From Pseudomonadota bacterium (GTDB lineage: Bacteria > Pseudomonadota > Gammaproteobacteria > Steroidobacterales > JBCBZW01), in NCBI GenBank assembly GCA_039815145.1, contig JBCBZW010000020.1, positions 1 to 61,697 on the forward strand: DNA of 61,697 nucleotides, read 5' to 3'. The notes below the pieces were generated by a model. The model was not told the origin of the DNA. It made no database searches and saw nothing but the letters and a program-made list of their open reading frames with translations. The position numbers and the translations under genes were made by a program. How positions within the stretch are numbered: position 1 is the stretch's first letter; every line of letters starts with the position of its first letter. This document shows, one piece after another, positions 57,955-61,697 of this stretch.

Positions 57955-59730
57955 ATGCACCACCAAGGATCGGTGACGCGCCCCGTCCACAGCCGCTCTT
58001 TCCACCTACACTTGGTGATAGCTTCTCTTGCCTTGATGCTCGCCCTTGCGAGCCACGCCGCATCCGATGAGTCCCCCATTGCCAACCCCGGCGCCATCGC
58101 ACCGCTCCCAGCACCCAGCCCCCTGAGCGAACCGCCACCTACGCTCGGCACCAGCGTGCTCCCCCCACTTCCCACGCTCGGCATCGCAGACTCCGATCAA
58201 CCGCTCGTCACGATCGATCGCATCGCCTTCGAGGGCAACCAGGCCCTCACCGAGGCCGACCTGCAGGACGTGGTACGCCCCTACCTATCCCGAACGCTGG
58301 GCACCTTTGATCTGATCACCCTGCGCGATCAGGTAGCCGCCCGTTACCAAACCGCGGGCTACCTCGCGACACGGGTCACGCTGATCACCACCTATGCAGC
58401 GCAGGGCGAGCTGCGGGTACGCGTCCGCGAGGGTGTACTCGAGAGCGACGCCTGCATCCGCGTGCTCACGCCCTCCTCTGCGCCACCGCCACGCGATGGC
58501 GCTTGCGCTCCACTCGATCCAAGCGGGCGGCTACGGCCCGAGTACGTGCGCGCCCGCCTGCCGACCCCCGAGGACGGCGCATTGAACGTCAACACCCTGC
58601 GAGTCGCGCTGTCGAGCCTGCAGAGCGACGAGCGCATAAAACGCCTGGACGCGGCACTCACGCCCGCCGCCAGCGGCGATGCCCGACTCGATCTGTTGGT
58701 CTGGGAGAGCTCCCCGTGGCGCCTCACCGGGGAACTCGGCAACGCCGTCTCGCCGTCCCTCGGCGGGGTGCTCGCCAGCGCCAGCGTGGAACACCTCAAT
58801 CTCACGGGGCGGGGAGACTCCCTCTCCGCCACCCTGAGCGCCTCCGAAGGCTTGTTCACCGCGGAGGGCGTCTACGCCAGGTCAGTCCTCGGCGGGCACT
58901 CACGCCTCGTGCTCGCGGCTCGCGGGGGCTGGAGCGAAGTCGTCGAAGAGCCCTTCGATGCGCTGGACCTCACGGGGCGTACCAGCACCTTCGAGATGCG
59001 CCTCGATGTCCCGGTCCGCCGCGCATCGCCCAACCGATCCTTGTTGCTAGGCTTCGCGCTCGTGCAGCGCTCGAGCAGCGCTTTCGTGTTCGGAGATCCC
59101 TTCGCCTTCACCGACGGTGGCGACGACGGCGCCTACCGACTCAGCATCGTGCGCGCTTCGCAGTCGTGGCTGAGACGCTCGGCGCGCCAGGCCATCGCCG
59201 TGCGCTCCACCTTCAGCGTCGGCACGGGCCTGCTCGAGGCCACCGACCGCCTCCAGGACGGCGCGCCTGACGGCAACTTCCTGGCCTGGCGCGGGCAGAC
59301 GCAGTGGGCGCGGACCCTGCGTTGGCGCGACACGCTGCTCTCGGTGCGAGGGGAAGTGCAGCTCGCGGCGGATCCGCTGTTCGGCCTCGAAGCGTTCACC
59401 CTCGGCGGCATCAACAGCGTGCGCGGCTATCGGGAGAATCAACTGATCCGCGACAGCGGAATCAGCGCTGGCGTCGAAGCCCGCATCCCCGTGTTCAAGC
59501 GCGGTCAACATCGCCTCGCCCTCGCCTTGTTCACCGACGCAGGGCGCGTGTGGGACGTGGGCGATGAGCAGGAGGACGCCCTGTGGAGCGTCGGCGCGGG
59601 CTTGCGCTGGGAGCACCGACGGGTCAACGTTTCCCTTTACGCAGGCCAGGCCCTCTCGTCGCGCCCCTCCTCGGAAGGAGGTACCCTGCAGGACAACGGT
59701 ATTCATCTGAGCATCAGGACGGCACGATGA
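57955..59730 (+). CDS. TpsB outer-membrane transporter (ShlB/FhaC family)
   Basis: A 591-aa two-partner-secretion translocator. After a signal peptide (LVIASLALMLALASHA) and a Pro-rich linker come POTRA domains (TIDRIAFEGNQALTEADLQDVV, AARYQTAGYLATRVTL, RVREGVLES) and a 16-strand beta-barrel. The conserved L6 loop motif is SVRGYRENQL near residue 488. The protein ends in strands and IHLSIRTAR. It overlaps the TpsA start by ATGA, the usual tight TPS coupling, and follows the caspase gene after 8 nt. Confidence 0.93.
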   Translation: MHHQGSVTRPVHSRSFHLHLVIASLALMLALASHAASDESPIANPGAIAPLPAPSPLSEPPPTLGTSVLPPLPTLGIADSDQPLVTIDRIAFEGNQALTEADLQDVVRPYLSRTLGTFDLITLRDQVAARYQTAGYLATRVTLITTYAAQGELRVRVREGVLESDACIRVLTPSSAPPPRDGACAPLDPSGRLRPEYVRARLPTPEDGALNVNTLRVALSSLQSDERIKRLDAALTPAASGDARLDLLVWESSPWRLTGELGNAVSPSLGGVLASASVEHLNLTGRGDSLSATLSASEGLFTAEGVYARSVLGGHSRLVLAARGGWSEVVEEPFDALDLTGRTSTFEMRLDVPVRRASPNRSLLLGFALVQRSSSAFVFGDPFAFTDGGDDGAYRLSIVRASQSWLRRSARQAIAVRSTFSVGTGLLEATDRLQDGAPDGNFLAWRGQTQWARTLRWRDTLLSVRGEVQLAADPLFGLEAFTLGGINSVRGYRENQLIRDSGISAGVEARIPVFKRGQHRLALALFTDAGRVWDVGDEQEDALWSVGAGLRWEHRRVNVSLYAGQALSSRPSSEGGTLQDNGIHLSIRTAR

Positions 59731-61697
59731 AGCACCCCTCAGACCCGCGCCACTGGCTGGCTAGAGCACTGCTGGTAGGCGTAGCGGGCACTGGATCCGC
59801 GCTCTGCTCGGCCGACGTCATTCTCGACGGCAGCACTACACCAGATGCCCTGCCGCGCGCCCTGCAAGGCCCCCAGTTCCTGCTCGATGAGGCGCTCGGT
59901 ACGCGCCGCGGCGCCAATCTGTTCCATTCCCTGCTCAGCCTCGAGATCGATCCGGGCGAGTCCCTGGCCCTGACCGGGGCGCCGACGATCGCCAACGTGC
60001 TGCTGCGCGTCACGGGCGGTGAGGTGAGCAATATCGATGGTCAGCTAGCGCTGCTGATCAACGATGCCAACCTCTTCCTGCTCAATCCGGCCGGGGTGAT
60101 CTTCGGCGAGCGCGCCACCATCAACGTACCCGGTAGCCTGGTGGTCAGCACCGGTGAGGCCATCCTCTTCGCGGATGGCACCGCCTTCCCGGCCAGCGGC
60201 TCCCTCACCAACTTGAGTGCCGCCCCGCCGATCGAATGGCACGACTACGGCGCTCCGCTCGCCGGTGAGATTCGCGTCGAAGGCCTCCTCGAAGTGGACG
60301 GTGGCGCCTTTCTGCTGGCCGATCGAATCGCCTTCGAGGGAGGCGGACTGGTGGCGGGCGTGAGCCCCTTCACGGGCATGCTGCCGCCACCGGCACGCCG
60401 CGCCCGCACCCCGGGCCCCCTGTGGCTGCTGGCCAACCGCACCATCGACCTCAACGGCCTGCCCAGCACCACGCTCGGCAACATCAACTCCTTCAATTGG
60501 AGCCCTGGCGATGCGGCGGCGATCCGCTTGTCCGCGCCCCAGATCCGCTTCGACGCTGGCGGCATCCAATCCCTGACCCTCGGCCCCGGCAACGGCGCGG
60601 ACATGCACCTGGAGGCTAGCGAGCAGATCAGCCTCGGCGGACTGATCGATCTGCCCACGCCGGAAGGGCCCGTCGAGCGCTTCGCGGCGATCGGCAGCGG
60701 CGCGCGTGGCGGCGGCAGCGGCGGCAATCTCACCGTGGTGACGGATCGCTTCACGATGACCGACCGCGCCGCCATCGTGCTGGCGGGTGCCGCGAGCGGT
60801 GCCGGCGGCAGTCAGCAATATCGGATCGGCGCGGGCGGCATGCATCTGGGGCCGCAGACGCTGATCGCCAGCTTTGCCCGCCCTACCGTGGGTCCTGAGC
60901 GCGGCATCGGCGATGGCGGGCGCATCGACATCGATGTGCAGGGTCCGCTGATCATGGCGGGGGCGATCCCGGACGAGGCGCCGCTCAGCGGCTTCAACAT
61001 GGGCATCATCAGCAAGACTCAGAGCAGTGCCCGAGCAGGGGACATCGCCGTGCGAGCGCTGAGCCTGATGGTGGCTGACGGAGGCCGAATCGAGTCCGGC
61101 GCCGTGGGCCCGGGCCGCAGCGGTGACGTGCGGGTGGAGGCCACAGACAGCATCACCGTACGAGGCAGCTCGGGCCTATTGAATTCGTTGATCGGTGTAC
61201 TGGCTTCCGATCTCGGCTCCGTCGGCGACACCCAGGTGATCGCACCGAGGATCGACATCCTGGACGGCGGCAGCATCCGCGCCGACTCCCTCGGCAGCGG
61301 TGACGCCGGCACCCTCACGCTGCAGGCATATCGCCTGCGCATCGAGGGCGCGGGGGAGCCGACCGACGAGGCCCTGTTCAACGAGTGGCTGGCGGGTCTC
61401 GGGGAAGGCACGGCCGATACCTTCGGTGAAAGCGAGAGTGAGGTGCGCCTCTTGCAGGCACAACTCGGTGGTGTGGAGGCCGTGGTGGCGTCCGATGCGC
61501 TGGCAGGGCGCGGCGGCGATGTCGTGATCGAGGTGGGGTCGCTGGAGATCGGCGAGGGCGGCCTCATCAGCGCCACGGCCCTCGGCGATGCCGACGGCGG
61601 CGACATCCAGGTGGACGCGGACCGGGTGAGCCTGACCGGCGACGCGGCCATCGTGACCGATGCGGGGCGCTTTCTGGAGGAAGCGAGCCCCGACGCC
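59727..61697 (+). CDS. TpsA exoprotein, filamentous-haemagglutinin N-domain (3' end beyond window)
   Basis: Open from the ATG at 59727 to the right edge (657 codons visible). A signal peptide (ARALLVGVAGTGSALCSA) is followed by the TPS domain, with NIDGQLALLINDANLFLLNPAGVIFG (the NxxL...NPxGIxFG secretion motif, about residues 107-132) and FLLADRIAFEGG. The rest is a beta-helix-like repeat region rich in Gly and Asp, with many GGDI/GGRIDI turns. No adhesin or toxin module is visible before the edge. ATGA overlap couples it to TpsB. Confidence 0.92.
   Translation, partial: MKHPSDPRHWLARALLVGVAGTGSALCSADVILDGSTTPDALPRALQGPQFLLDEALGTRRGANLFHSLLSLEIDPGESLALTGAPTIANVLLRVTGGEVSNIDGQLALLINDANLFLLNPAGVIFGERATINVPGSLVVSTGEAILFADGTAFPASGSLTNLSAAPPIEWHDYGAPLAGEIRVEGLLEVDGGAFLLADRIAFEGGGLVAGVSPFTGMLPPPARRARTPGPLWLLANRTIDLNGLPSTTLGNINSFNWSPGDAAAIRLSAPQIRFDAGGIQSLTLGPGNGADMHLEASEQISLGGLIDLPTPEGPVERFAAIGSGARGGGSGGNLTVVTDRFTMTDRAAIVLAGAASGAGGSQQYRIGAGGMHLGPQTLIASFARPTVGPERGIGDGGRIDIDVQGPLIMAGAIPDEAPLSGFNMGIISKTQSSARAGDIAVRALSLMVADGGRIESGAVGPGRSGDVRVEATDSITVRGSSGLLNSLIGVLASDLGSVGDTQVIAPRIDILDGGSIRADSLGSGDAGTLTLQAYRLRIEGAGEPTDEALFNEWLAGLGEGTADTFGESESEVRLLQAQLGGVEAVVASDALAGRGGDVVIEVGSLEIGEGGLISATALGDADGGDIQVDADRVSLTGDAAIVTDAGRFLEEASPDA

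Overview
The window is about 61.7 kb of GC-rich chromosome, most likely from a free-living and probably marine gammaproteobacterium. The main evidence is gene order and gene content: tRNA-Leu(TAG)-tig-clpP-clpX-lon ... ppiD with fabI beside it, a yafS-rnhA-dnaQ block, a NhaB antiporter, RraA, a FusA2-type EF-G, CCA-encoded tRNAs and a PEP-CTERM protein. I cannot name a genus. No CRISPR array, rRNA, intact insertion sequence or prophage was seen.

Layout. 1-5.8 kb (minus): a TolB-propeller/amidohydrolase cut by the left edge, prolyl aminopeptidase coupled to a TMEM175-like protein, and an RhlE-type helicase. 6.0-7.7 kb (plus): a YCII/DGPF protein with an ECF42-type sigma factor and a candidate autoregulated promoter. 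7.7-12.8 kb (minus): a tightly packed hydrolase operon (VOC protein, exported amidohydrolase, NodB-fold deacetylase, M20 peptidase fused to RidA). 13.0-17.5 kb: a secreted S9 peptidase and an orphan P-loop ATPase. 17.7-27.3 kb: an exopolysaccharide precursor and export locus in two converging arms (Ugd, ManC, ManB on plus; TviB-like dehydrogenase, UDP-glucuronate epimerase and a six-SLBB Wza-like exporter on minus). 27.4-31.9 kb: nhaB, dnaQ, a frameshifted rnhA, yafS and divergent fabI. 32-41.4 kb: ppiD, a PEP-CTERM gene with a possible sigma-54 promoter, two tRNAs, and the lon/clpX/clpP/tig proteostasis block, which lacks hupB. 41.5-46.4 kb: rraA, a sulfotransferase, fusA and bioY.

46.4-61.7 kb is the accessory end and the most interesting part. 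It holds a less GC-rich secreted protein with four TonB-C-like units. Next to it is a two-gene unit in which an ISL3-transposase-like DNA-binding module is fused to a long acidic linker and four copies of a roughly 73-residue helical repeat. An RNase J-like nuclease and an OhrR-type regulator follow. The window ends in a compact five-gene operon: sigma factor, zinc-finger anti-sigma factor, exported caspase-like protease with a DUF4384-like tail, TpsB outer-membrane transporter and TpsA exoprotein. This operon looks like a self-regulated two-partner-secretion system carrying its own caspase-fold protease, and it is my best candidate for an undescribed system.

Several genes use GTG or TTG starts chosen from Shine-Dalgarno spacing, and many neighbours overlap by ATGA. 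All functional calls rest on motifs, length and gene order read by eye; no database search was run.
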